A DNA stretch of 64,000 nucleotides, taken from the NCBI GenBank assembly GCA_020631735.1, contig CM036199.1, positions 15,034,834 through 15,098,833 on the forward strand, written 5' to 3'. Made by a program: the position numbers and the translations under genes. Source of the stretch: Saccharum officinarum. Its lineage: Eukaryota; Streptophyta; Magnoliopsida; Poales; Poaceae. The notes beneath the pieces were generated by a model. The model had not been told where the DNA came from. It did no database searches and was given only the letters and a program-made list of their open reading frames with translations. Below, piece after piece: positions 33,234-44,613 of the stretch; within the stretch, counting starts at the first letter, position 1; each line of letters begins with the position of its first letter.

Positions 33234-34998
33234 ATGGTGGCACGGTGGCAGCTCGGCGGCAAGATCCCGACGATGCTGGTGGCCGCGGCGAGCGTGGCGG
33301 CCGTCCTTCTCACGGCCGCCGTCCTCTTCGGGACCCGGTGGACGCCATCCAGCGAAGCCCAGACATGGGTCTCGGCCGGAGTCCGCGTCGTCATGAGCGC
33401 CAGTATGTTGTCGCACAGTTCCGTGACTATAGTTGTTAACTTGTTATCCCTTCTCGTAATGATAATGATCGACAGTTTCTTTGTGCGCGGCAGTGTCTGA
33501 CAAGGGCGGCGGCACCCCGTTGGCGACGGTGCCGAACCCCGGCGACCGGCTCCTGGGCGGTCTCCTCTCGCCGGACTTCGACGACAGCTCCTGCCTGAGC
33601 CGGTACCGAGCCTCGCTCTACCGCCAGGCGTCACTGCACGCGCTCTCACCCCACCTCGTCTCCGCGCTCCGCCGGTACGAGTCCCTCCATCGCCTCTGCG
33701 CCCCCGGCACCCCCGCCTACGCGCGCGCCATCGAACGCCGCCTACGCGCCTCTCCCAACAACGCCTCCGCCGGCGACGGCGGCGCTGACCCCTCTGGCGC
33801 GCGGTGCAACTACCTCGTGTGGACACCGAACGCCGGCCTCGGCAACCGCATCCTCTCCATCGCCTCCGGCTTCCTCTACGCGCTGCTCACCGACCGCGTG
33901 CTGCTCCTCCACAGCGGCAGCCGCCGCGACCTGGAGGACCTCTTCTGCGAGCCTTTCCCGGGGTCCACGTGGATCCTGCCGGAGAAAGACCTCCCCGTTC
34001 ACGAGGGGCTCGGCATCCGCACCAACGAGAGCCTCGGGAACACGCTGAGGCGTGGCGAGGCGCTCGGCGGGGCGCCGTGGCTGTACGTGCACCTGCTGCA
34101 CAACTACTACGCCCAGGACAAGCTCTTCTTCTGCGACGACGTGCAGGCCGAGCTGGCGCGCGTGCCCTGGCTCGTGTTCCAGGCGGACAACTACTTCGCG
34201 CCGGCGCTGTTCCTGCTCCCGCGGCACGAGCGGGAGCTGGCGCGCATGTTCCCGCGCCGCGACGCCGTGTTCCACCACCTCGGCCGCTACCTCTTCCACC
34301 CCAGCAACGCGGTGTGGGGCATGGTGACGCGGTACCACGGCTCCTCGTACTTCGCCCAGGCGGACGAGCGCGTCGGCATCCAGGTGCGCGTCTTCAAGTG
34401 GGCGCCCATCTCCGTCGACGAGCTCTACGGGCAGATCCTCAAGTGCGCACAGCAGGAGAACGTCCTGCCTGGCGTCAGCGTGCCCACCAGAGCCAACACC
34501 ACCGCCACCGTGGGCTCCGGCACCCAGCAGCCGGCCAAACGCAAGGCGGTGGTCGTCGTTTCCCTATACAACGAGTACTCTGAGAAGCTCAGGGAACTGT
34601 ACCACGAGCACGGTGGCGCGGCAGGCGGGGAGGCGGTGAGCGTGTTCCAGCCGACGCACCTGGGCGAGCAACGCTTCGGGGACCGGCAGCAGGACCAGAA
34701 GGCGCTCACGGAGATGGTGCTGCTCAGCTTTGCGGACGTGCTGGTCACCACCGGCGTTTCGACGTTCGGGTACGTCAGCCAGGGGATCGCCGGGCTGAGA
34801 CCGTGGGTGCTGATGCCCCCTAACCATGGAAAGGCGCCTGACACACCGTGCCGGCTGGCCCCCACAATTGAGCCGTGTTTTCACTCGCCGCCGAACTACG
34901 ACTGCCGGGGGAAGGCCAGTGGTGACACCGGCAGGATGGTCCGGCACATCCGGCACTGCGAGGACTTCCCACACGGCGTCCAGTTGCTGCAGTCATGA
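33234..34998 (+). CDS. GT37 (xyloglucan-type) fucosyltransferase, copy 2, 557 aa, two exons
   Basis: Same family and predicted role as copy 1. Exon 1 is 33234-33402 and exon 2 is 33494-34998; the intron is only 91 bp and at the same position and phase as in copy 1. The membrane anchor is in exon 1 (about residues 11-33). The core keeps GLGNRILS, QADNYFAPALF, VFHHLGRYLFHP, VGIQVRVF and VSTFGYVSQGIAGL. Copy 1's start codon corresponds here to GTG (33207), so the first usable ATG is 33234, giving an N-terminus shorter by about nine residues. The frame is otherwise intact. The two proteins are clearly paralogues with several short indels (Gly/Ala/Ser-rich linkers). Confidence 0.92.
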
Positions 34999-35420
34999 GC
35001 TACTATTATTTAGTTCGTATACATCACATATTCATATCTTTTTTTTCCTCCTTATACTGTGATTAAAAAGTTCTGAATAAAGACTTATTGATGACAAATT
35101 TTGGACGACATATATAACTTCTCACGTGAGCCAACAAGTCACACAAATATAGCTTGGGCAAGCAATTTTGTTAGGGAACAAGGGAGCATGGATGAGAGTG
35201 TTCAGTTTTCTGTGGAGTGAGTCTTGTATATTGTCAAATTACAATGTGAGGCATACCAACTTCATCTGTGTTTTCCCTTGGAAACAACAAAGAATAAAAG
35301 CCCACGGTCAAGTAAATGAACATAAAAAGGGTTCTATCCCTATATGAAGCCACAATGAAGTTGCAGAAATGAACATTTTGGTAATCTAAAAGCCTCTCGA
35401 ATGGAACACACTCTCCATTA
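34999..35420. other. Convergent intergenic region
   Basis: This is the 3' flank shared by fucosyltransferase 2 (plus strand) and the mitochondrial carrier (minus strand). There is an AATAAA-like signal near 35076 on the plus strand. No further gene. Confidence 0.5.
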
Positions 35421-38400
35421 TCAAAATGATGAAATACCTGATGCTTGGCGCAGTTTCTCGTAGGAAACCGAGAACACAAATTGCCATGGGCCAAGCCTTG
35501 CCCATGTAGGCAAGAAACCCTTCCACAGTGCCGTTACGCCCTCATGTCTGACAGTCTTGACCAAGCAATCGTAAGAACTCCTGTACATAGCTTTACCCTC
35601 CTTCCCTTGGTTCATCATCCTTGTTTTGATTACATCCGCGGGGCAGCTCAAAGTTGTCGCAGACAGCCCCGATGCAACAGAGGCCAATGTGTGAGCATAA
35701 AGATTGTCATCGCAAATCTGCTTGCGAATGATGAGACGCTTTGCCTGATCGTAGCACGTCAATTCGCCCATGTTGACAAGAAATGCCCTCTGTGCATTTG
35801 GAACAACCCCCTTCCAAAGTCCCCGAAAGCCCTCCACTCGTATGATTTTAGTGAAAGCATCTGCGATTCCAGTGTACCGTGGTTGAATGCCTTGGCTCAA
35901 CATCCTGCTGTCTGCTTGCATCCTTACCTTCATGAGATCAGCAGGGCTTGACACCACCTGCACTGCAAAGTAGCAGGAACAAAATTACCTCTGGTGTTAC
36001 ATAGCAATACAATGGACTAAGAAATACTGTACTAGTTACTTCAACATAAAAAAGAATTAATTTGGGAACATATTGGAACATCACCTTATGGTACCATTTT
36101 ATACCATTGAAAAAACTGAGTATGCTGATTGTTCCAGTAGCTTAGCAAGGAACTGTGGAAAAGCCTACTCAAGCATAAATGTCTTGTGGATATGCTGATC
36201 AGCAGGCCTATCTATTCTCAATGAATCAAAAGACAGATCCCCACATATTGGACCTATTTTAGGATGTCTAATTTGATTTCCTTGTCCATTTGTAAACCTA
36301 GTAGGTCTGAACAAAAGTGTTAGTCAAGCAACCTTCTGTATTTTGTGTAATCATATTTGCCCACCAAAATGGGCGTCACCAGCCACTCCAGTATCATCCC
36401 ATCCAACAGTATGTATGATTCACGTCGGTGCATAGCTTAAGTCTAGATCTAGATCCTGAGTTCCTGACACCCCTTAGTGCTATTACATGTTTTGATCTAG
36501 ATCTGATAGTTCATCAGCGCCTTGTCAGCAGTGGACAAGGACATCATTCAGATAAGTGTTTTTTTTGCCACGATGGCCCTATCAGCAACTGCAACTGTTA
36601 AGGAAGATCAGACGTGTTGGAAGCAAATGGTCATGCTATGGGGGTGAAGAATAGAAGCACAGATAGACAGCGATATGCCGATATAATTTGAGCATATACT
36701 GAAGTTGGCGTCTCACTGTTGCTGCTGCTCAATGAAGCCATTGGCTCATCATGCCATGCAACAACTGAACCCAAAAAAAGAAAAAAGAAAAAGGCTTTGT
36801 GTTGCTCTATCATCCACCACACTACTTAGCGCATATTTGGATACCATGGGCTAATTGTTAGCTAGCTAATTTTTAGCTCAAATTAGCTCTAGTGCATCCA
36901 AACAGGAGGGGCAATAGATGGGCTAACTTTTTTGGGAAAATTGGTTCTATAGCATCGAAAGATCACGACATCCGGAAAATACCATCGAAAGTTTGCCGTT
37001 ACGTAAAATACCATTGAAAGTAATAATCCGTTCCGGAATCTAGCATTCTGTTAACCGGTTGTCAACGGCGTCCACCTCACGCGCACTGCACTTCACTAAG
37101 AGAGGACGGTCCCACTCGTCATCCTCTCCCCACCCTCTCACCAATCTCCTTGCATGCTGGGGGGCCATCCGTACGTCAATCTGTGGCGGAGACTCACCAG
37201 GAGCAGCTCTACATCTCTCTTCCGTGTGAACGCGGTGACAGACAGGACTGAGCACAGGACGCAGAAGCAGGAGGAAAAGGAGCTGAGGGCGGCGATAGAG
37301 ATAGAGGAAGTCGACGAGGAGCTCAGTCCGAGCTACTAGGTGCGGCGATGACCATGGACCGGCAGCTGCTCGACCAGCTGGCCGGCGAGGCCCTGCGGGA
37401 GCTACTTCACGCGGTGCAGTACCGCTCCACCACCGAGCGCCTGCGCCGGAGCGTCAAGCCACTGCTGCTGCTCTTCCAGGGCCTCGGCCCGCACACCTAG
37501 CGCTTGGTGCGGGAGCTCGGCGAGCTCGCGCCGCGACGCGGGTCAGGGAGGCGCTCAACCTGGCTTGCCGCGCCGCCGCGTCCCCGCACTGGAACGTCAC
37601 CGCGCTGCGCAGCTGTCGCGACGGATGGAGCCGGCCGACTGCGGCATCACGCGCTGGCTAGAGCACCACGCTCCTGCACACGTCATCGGCGGCGTGCGCA
37701 GGCTCCGTGACGAGGCCGACGCGCGCATCGGCCGCGTCAAGGAGATGGAGGCGCCACTCGCCAAGGCCGCCGGAGTCTGCCAGCCCGTACACGAGCTCCT
37801 CGAGATGTGCCACGGTGACGTGGACCTACGTGTCGAACGACATGTACACCACTGACCCGAACCGCCGCTGGTCGAGCCATGCGAGGCACCCTTCGGTGTC
37901 CTCGTCCTTGTCGTCGCCGCCTTTCGGCGACTCGCCGGTGGCGAGGAACAGCGGGCCAACTAGCCAGGGGTGCGCGCCTGGGAGAGGTAGAATGACTCGA
38001 GGTCGTCGAACAAGAACCGTGTCACTGGGTCGTCGAGGTTGGCGGCCTGCGCCACGGCGTGCGGGACCTCGTCCGCGGTGATCGTGATGCTCTCTGGGAA
38101 CCCTGGGACGCGGAAGGGGGCGCCATCCTGGATGCTCTCGGCGGGGGGCGGCCTGCAGGTCGCGAGGGAGAAGCAGAGCGCCAGGGAAAAGGCGGACAGC
38201 AGCGTGAGCAACGGCGCGAGGATGGAGGCCAGGTTCCCCGCGAAGGGATCCCATAGCAGCGTCGTGGCGTGTAGGAACGCCGGGGAGAGCGAGTGGCTCC
38301 GGGTTGCTGGGGAAAGGGAGCGCCATGAGGCCGACGTACGCCGGGAGGCGGCGCAGCGCAAAGGCGAGGTTGCCTGGGGTCATGACCACCGTGACGCAGA

Positions 38401-39452
38401 GTTCACAGCGCTATCTCAAAACGTGACGGAATGGTATTTTCCAATAACGGTTCATTCCTTCAGTGCTATTTCACGTATGGACAAGCTTTCGATGACATTT
38501 TCCGGATATTGTGATCTTTCAGTGCTATAAAACTAATTTTCCCAACTTTTTAGCCAAATCTTCAACTAGTTGTTAGCCAACTAGCTAATTTGGGCTAATA
38601 TTTAACCCCAACTAGTTACTAGCCATGTGTATCCAAACAGTCCCTTAAATATTGAGACTAATGATGAATAGATGACAGATCAATTAAAAGGGCCTCTCTC
38701 ATTTTTGGATAAAATGCTTGTCCATGTGCAATTTAATAGGTAGACCAACAAAAGAGTAGATTCATAACTCGAAATATACAGCTTGAAATTAATCAGAAGC
38801 ATGTAAATCAAGTATCGTTTGGATCAACATTTTGCCAACCTAGCCCAAAATAAGTTCTAAATTTGGCACTAATTAGTAATTACACTGTGAGAGTGATGCA
38901 TCACAACCTATCTGCAATCTTCATGTTGACATACAGATTTGTTATTCATAACTCGCTTGGTATATTTTATGTCCAAGTCACATTTGTGACCACTGTATTT
39001 GCATGTAGATCAATGGTTTGCTTAATTGGGCGCTGATCTAACCAAAAAAAAATGCAAAAGGTTACTTGTGCCTAAGAAAATTTTACCTGGGCGGCAACGC
39101 CGGAGAGTCCCCCAGCGAGCGCCTTCTCAAAAAGGCCAACCTCCCGCCCCTCGCTAGCGAGGGTGGACCGAAGATGCTCGTACCCCACGATGCGAAGCGG
39201 GGTGTACATCAGGTGGCGGAGGACGGCGGGGGAGAAGCCCCGGTAAACCCCGCCATCGCGGACGAGCTCGGTCGCGACCCGGACTACGCCGCGCCCGCCC
39301 GAGCCGCCGGGGCTGTGGTGGAGCTGGAGGCGCGTCTTGACTGCGTCTAACGGGTAGGTGGAGGCCTCCGCCATGGCGGCCGAGACCGACGAGAGGGAGA
39401 CCTTGGCAAGGGTCCCGCGGCGGCCGCCGGCGGCCTCGGCGTCGGCTGACAT
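35421..39452 (-). CDS. Mitochondrial carrier, uncoupling-protein type (UCP3/PUMP3-like), 300 aa, two exons
   Basis: An inner mitochondrial membrane carrier. Exon 1 is 39087-39452 and exon 2 is 35421-35957, joined in phase 0 (donor GTAAAA, acceptor TGCAG). Three tandem carrier repeats are visible, with signature PxDxxK starting at Pro34 (PLDAVKTR), Pro127 (PADLMKVR) and Pro228 (PADVIKTR), and 300 aa is the family length. The C-terminal ASGISSF and overall pattern are closest to plant uncoupling protein 3 as I know it; proton leak versus anion transport cannot be decided from sequence. The 3.1-kb intron houses the nested MITE and Pack-MULE (36829-38645). Both exons are open. Confidence 0.9.
37350..37765 (+). 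pseudogene. Captured fragment of an RPW8/ADR1-like immune receptor gene
   Basis: Plus-strand reading from MTMDRQLLDQLAGEALRELL (about 37347) passes a stop at 37498-37500. It continues as REALNLACRAAASPHWNVTAL, then in another frame as RRMEPADCGITRWLEHHAP with HVIGGVRRLRDEADARIGRV. The ASP.WN and RRME...HAPAHV pattern resembles the N-terminal RPW8 domain of ADR1-type helper NLR proteins. This is recognition by eye; the frame is broken twice and no NB-ARC domain is present. Confidence 0.6.
37770..38400 (-). pseudogene. Captured fragment of a plant UDP-glycosyltransferase gene
   Basis: Minus-strand pieces match the family-1 glycosyltransferase pattern. MTPGNLAFALRRLPAYVGLMALPFP is from the N-terminal half. 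Further on, in other frames, come FSLALCFSLATCRPP, ITADEVPHAVAQAANLDDP and PWLVGPLFL, and finally CLAWLDQRRFGSVVYMSFDT with a stop directly after, then HLEELVYGLADSGG. The fragment has an internal deletion and at least three frame changes, and the UDP-sugar-binding (PSPG) box is absent. Confidence 0.8.
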
Positions 39453-40218
39453 ATCGGCCTGGGACTTGGGAAGCTAGTGGTCTGCGTGAAGCCTAATCTG
39501 TGTCAATCTGAACCGAGCAAAAGTGATCCAACGGACGCCCCATGCTGGAGGACGGGAAGGCGCGGCGGCGGCCCCTGACGCACGGCGATCGGGCGATGGC
39601 CCCCGACTCCCGGTGGCCCGGTGGGTGATTTCGTAGTTCAAAATGCCGCACGGGGTGCCGGAGTCGCATCTCTTACGGCCTCGCAGGCAACCGCCGGTCA
39701 CTCCAAAACGTTTGGAACCTAGAAATTTCATATGGATCCTGAAATAGTTTTATAGGAACATTTTTTTTCAATTCCTGCATAAATTTCAAAGAAATTCTAG
39801 CAGTTCAAGGAGCTGGCGCTGGTGGAAGAACAAATCATATCTTATCTGAATCAGAGCTAAATAACTATACACAATATTACATGATCAAAGTGTTACTGTG
39901 CTCGTGCCGTAATTACAATATGGCTTCTTAGTAGTGTACAATATTTTCGGTGATGGTACAACAATGTACACAGTCCGACAACAGCTAAGTTGCCTATCCC
40001 TATTGTACAACTCAGTTCTTCTCGTAGAACTTCAGTTTCATCATTTCAATCCGTTAGATGCTAGTACTCAAAATCCTGTTTGGCATCTGCATGGATGCAA
40101 AAATCACATCTGCTTTGACGTATCTTCTATATCCTTTCTGTGATGCAGAGTCGCGTCTTTACCGGATGCTGTACAGTACAGTGTGGCTGATGATAGGAGT
40201 GGTGGCTGGTGTCTCCAT
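39453..40218. other. Intergenic between carrier and zeaxanthin epoxidase
   Basis: Contains the 5' flank of the carrier (right of 39452) and the 3' untranslated side of zeaxanthin epoxidase. No further gene seen. Confidence 0.5.
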
Positions 40219-43200
40219 TCATGCTGCCTGAAGGAATTGCTGTTGCTGCTGCTGCCCCTGCTGCTTCCCACTTCTTGCGGATTCATATGGGAGCGTGTTC
40301 AGCACCTTCACCCGGAACATAGCCTGTAGGTTTTGCACAAGTTGATCATAATTCAGAAGAAAAGGTTTCACAAAAATTCAGGGATGAAAGCCATAAGATG
40401 AACAATTGGCTAAATAAGAGGAACAAACCAAATGTGAAGAAAAAATAAAAGGCAAGGGACGGTAGTATAGCTACCTTCTTATCGGAACCAAACTCAATGA
40501 CATCGGAGGGACGGAAACGAACTGGGAAGTTTGGTGGCACACGATAACGTCTACCTTCATTGCTGGACAATCACATAAAGGTCAGTGAGTAAAATTTTGA
40601 TGCTGAAAATCTCGAGGAAGGGCATAGATCCATGGTTCTTTCAGGGCTTACTCGGTAATCCAGGTACCATGTTCACTCCCGAGATCAGTCAAATAGAAAG
40701 CCTTATTCTTGCATGTGATAGTAGCATGCCTTTCTGATATCTGCAATGAAGTTCAGAAAACTGAAGACTGGTACAAGCAGTTTATGGATAGAAGGCCTTG
40801 TACAATGCAACACATGAGAAGTTCGTTAAAGCCCTGTCATCATTTCGATTAACTAACCTGTGGAAAGGGCAATGATAGGGAAGAATCTGTGTCATTAGGA
40901 TCTGACCGGCTTCTGCAAAAGAAAATTCATTTGTTTTGTTCCATAAATAAAGCCTTGATTGAGTGCAATTAGGGCAGAAATGAATTTGCTATTTAGACAT
41001 ACCCAACAGAGAGTGACCTCTGCTCGTCCCTAACTAAACGAAATGGCTGCAAGCTATTGCTGTTTCCTTCACTTGTTGGGAAGAGGTACCATCTGCAAAA
41101 AGTATATGAATCATTTTTTTGTCCAAAAATGCTGAAATAAAGTAATAAATCAAACACTTTGTTTAACCAAATGAAATGAAATTAAAGAAGAAACAAAGAA
41201 CGTACTCTCCACCCATAGCTTCTTCCAGCGCGTCATCATCCTCAAACCATCGATAAAGCTGGTCATTTGCCTTCAGAAAGATGCTAGATGTCAGTAAATA
41301 TTAAATGCTGGTACCAAATCAAATTCACAGTTACTATGACAACGTACCTTATCGAAAGTCGGCACCTTAAAGGTCTTCCTTGTAGCTTTGAGCTGTACAC
41401 AATGAAAAGTTTCGTTTGCATGATGAGTACGGATATGGTAATTGGGAACTAACAAGGGAGCCTGGGTGGTGTTTATTTCTTTGCGTGGGACATTTAAACT
41501 AATGGGAGTATGTGCTTGAAATGGGAACACATGACAGTAATTAATAATTTTGGTATGCACCTGTTGCCACCAAGCACCCAGCTCAGCATCGCAGGCATTC
41601 CATACTTGATGAAGAATCTGCCACCAACTCTTCCAGGGTGTGGTATCCGCAACTTGGTCAAAAACTACAGGTAAATAATTTTAGTATGCAGTTCAAGTAG
41701 TTTCAGTATAGAGTTCTTCAGTAATGCTCTTAGGAGGATGGTAATGAGATAATACAGTTCCGATTTCCGAACCTTATTTCAGAAATCCAATAAAATTGAT
41801 GGTGACATACTTTAATTTTAAATCTTGCTGAAAAGAGAATGAGATCTGTGCATTGAATAACAAAAAAAATGTGTGTGTTTATCAAATACCGATAAAGGTC
41901 CTAGACCAACACCCAAATACGGTCTATAGGTGGTAGCCATGATTGCTGCCATTCTTGCCAGTCCATGTATAATAGCAACACGCAGCCTTCTCTCTTTCTC
42001 ATAACTGCAGGCCCAATATGCAAACGAATATTTTGCTTGTCAGCCAACTTACTATGGGTGTGTTCACTTCGCGAAAAGTAGCTGAAAAGTTACTGTAGCA
42101 TTTTCGTTGTTATTTGGCAAAATTTGTCCAATTATGGACTAACTAGGCTCAAAAGATTCATCCCGACATTTACAAACAAACTATGCAATTAGTTATATTT
42201 TTTACCTATATTTAATGCTCCATGCATGCGTCGAAAGATTTGATGTGATGGGTGGAAGAGGAAATATTTTGGGTTGGGAGGGGGAAGTGAACAAGGCCTA
42301 TATAGTATGTACCAGAGTTTAAAATCCATGCAAGAACAGGATTGCTTTGAAGTTGGAGCCAATTCAGGCATTCAAATAAAATCCAGTGGATGTTTCAAGA
42401 AACACTATCTTTATACTACTAAACATGCTAGAAAAACTTACCGCCTCAAGGAGGAAACTATGTCCATAGGAGTTTCAGTCTTGACACTCTCTTGCCAGGC
42501 ATTCTCTAGCTCTACAGCCAGCTGGTAACCATCCTACGGAAACAAATACAAGGTTGTTATAGTGTTACGTAATAGATATCAACACCAGAACATATCCATG
42601 GTAGGATAAGAAATTGCATACCTCAATAGCCATGCAGCCACCTTGACCCAGATTTGGCTGCATAGCATGCACAGAATCACCAAGCAAGGTGACACGACCT
42701 TTCCCCCAATTAATAGTAGGTGGGCGGTCGTATATATCCCGGCGAAGAACTGCTTCTTCATCAGTTGCATTTATCAAATCAACGACATTATCACACCATC
42801 CGTCAAATATCTCGAGCAATCTTTTCTTTTTGCCTGTTAACATTAAGCAGATGATAAGCTTGTGGGGGCCATATCAGAAGTATTGTTCTCATTTTGATCA
42901 CAACTTACAATGAGGCAGTATCTATTTCACGAATTAAGCACAAAAACTTCTCTAAGGACTCACCATTTTCAGGGTCAGTGCCACCAGCCTCTTCATTGTG
43001 AAAAGCATACCATTGCATTTTACCAGCACCGACATCTGAAGATACGAAGTATTGTTTGTGACCAAGAAATACTCGGTACCTTCAACAGAGGAAAATGGAG
43101 GACATGGTTATGGCACGACGAAATTTCAGTCAATCTGAAAATCACACCCATCATTCCATGATCCATGTAACATACCCAACTGTATCGATATCAGGTGGCA

Positions 43201-44613
43201 CAAAATCTGCAATTCCAGTGTAGCAAGTGTAACCTGAATAGGTGGCGTCTGAATGCCCGAATAGTGTCTTCCTCACCTATCCAGAAAAGGAAACTTCAAG
43301 CAAATCAGGTTCCGTTGGTGTTTGTTTCTAACCAAAAGGAGAATTAACTGTATTACCTTTGACCTTATTCCATCGGCACCAACCAAAAGGTCACCTTCAA
43401 ATTTTCTACCGTCCTCCAATATGGCAGTAACCTACACTCAACCGACAAAAACTGCAAGTTTAGAGACAGGCAATGGCAACTCTTGCAGCCAAATTTAAGC
43501 TGACATGGCCACAAAAACATGTTTGCTCATTCACCTTACTGCCATCATCTATAAAATCGACTACATGGCTTCCATTCAATATAGCATCATCGCCGACTGC
43601 TCGAGCAAGGATTTGTTGCAGCGTCATGCGGCTAATGACCCTTGTGACTGGGAGCCCCCGCTCAGCCGCAGGAGTAAACGTATCAAACTTGATGTACCTG
43701 AATCCAACTCGGCATTGTCAAATGGCTGCCTCCAGCAAAGGAATATCTGTCTTAAAGCTAACCAGCAAACACTACATGGAAATTTGCAAACAAAAACTGT
43801 AAAATAAGCACCAAAAAAAATACGGCAGCTATATATCTTTAGATCTAGTAGTAATAAGAGACTTGCGTGTTAACGATAGTATCTAACGATCAACTGAAAC
43901 AGGCGAGCATAACGACTAGCCAACCACCAATTGGTTCATACTAACTGCCAATACTGCAGACAAATGAACCCTTGTCGCACTAAATTCCACTAGCACCGGC
44001 CAAAGGAAGTCAAAATTTTCTCCAGGTAGCGTCAAAAACAATCAAATTCATGGTGACTTGGTGCAAGAATTTTGCTCTGGCACGGGAACGACCCCCACTG
44101 CCTCCCTTACCAGGAGCCAGAGACGCCGTCGACGATGCCGTTGACGCGGTCCCCCGTGACGCAGCCGGCGTCCATGATCTCGTCGGCCGCGGCGGCGTCG
44201 ACGGCCTTGAGCGCGGCGAGCGCGTTGCTCTGCAGCTGGATCGGGCCGCGGTACCTCCCTTCCCCGCGGACGGCGCTCATGTCCCGCTCCAGCACCAGCA
44301 CCTCGAACCCCTTCCGCCTGGCGGCGAGCGCGAAGACCAGGCCGCCGATGCCGCCGCCGGCCACCAGGACCCGCGCCTTGGGCTCCGGCGCCGCAGGCAT
44401 TGCCGCGGTGGCGACGAGCCCCGCGCGGGCTGGAGGAAGGCCGGGCCTACTACGCCTCTGCCGCGGCGCGGACGGGGTGGGAAGCGCGAGAAGGCGGAGC
44501 GTCCGGTTGCGGCGGGAGACGGGGTGGAGCGGGATCGCCGACTGAGAGGCCCGAGAGGAGGGGAGGGAGATCGGCTTCGGCGATGCCCGCGCTGTGCTCA
44601 GCGTGGTCGGCAT
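40219..44613 (-). CDS. ZEP: Zeaxanthin epoxidase (proximal first-exon form), 16 exons; one-base break in exon 10
   Basis: A plastid FAD monooxygenase converting zeaxanthin via antheraxanthin to violaxanthin, in the xanthophyll cycle and abscisic-acid precursor supply. Exons (minus): 44111-44613, 43535-43697, 43357-43431, 43176-43276, 42964-43079, 42622-42833, 42442-42533, 41890-42004, 41561-41664, 41348-41392, 41206-41270, 41003-41092, 40858-40912, 40652-40740, 40475-40562, 40219-40323; all with GT-AG junctions. FAD motif GGGIGG and RGEGRYRGPIQLQSN are in exon 1, GDSVHAMQPNLGQGG in exon 6, and the C-terminal FHA domain (ERHATI, GSEHGTWI) in exons 14-15. The N-terminus is Ser/Arg-rich, like a transit peptide. 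Exon 10 lacks one base after CRLS compared with the expected frame; read literally this stops in exon 12 and removes the FHA domain. Confidence 0.92.
42056..42298. mobile_element. Tourist-like MITE in zeaxanthin epoxidase intron 7 (243 bp)
   Basis: The ends GGGTGTGTTCACTTC and GAAGTGAACAAGGCC are inverted, and TAT flanks both sides (42053-42055 and 42299-42301). It is the same family as 49750-49980 and 53459-53701. It makes up over half of this 437-bp intron. Confidence 0.85.

Larger units (their letters stand above)
36934..38543. mobile_element. Pack-MULE, 1610 bp, carrying two host gene fragments
   Basis: Long inverted repeats of about 100 bp run inward from GGGAAAATTGGTTCTATAGC on the left and its degenerate complement on the right. 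They share CGAAAGATCAC and CCGGAAAAT.CC blocks. The element is flanked by a 9-bp duplication with one mismatch (AACTTTTTT 36925-36933, AACTTTTTA 38544-38552), typical of Mutator-like elements. Inside there is no transposase. There are instead an RPW8-like fragment on the plus strand and a UDP-glycosyltransferase fragment on the minus strand, abutting near 37770. Confidence 0.87.
36829..38645. mobile_element. PIF/Harbinger-like MITE interrupted by a Pack-MULE
   Basis: Similar inverted ends (left ATTTGGATACCATGGGCTAAT, right ...TAGCCATGTGTATCCAAACAG) are flanked by TTA (36826-36828 and 38646-38648). Without the insert at 36934-38543 the element would be about 200 bp, the right size for a Tourist-like MITE. 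It lies in the intron of the carrier gene. Family assignment rests on the TTA duplication and is moderate. Confidence 0.7.

Noticed and set aside
33742..34974. Several long antisense frames across fucosyltransferase 2
   Set aside because: Same GC-driven shadow effect as in copy 1; no recognisable domain.
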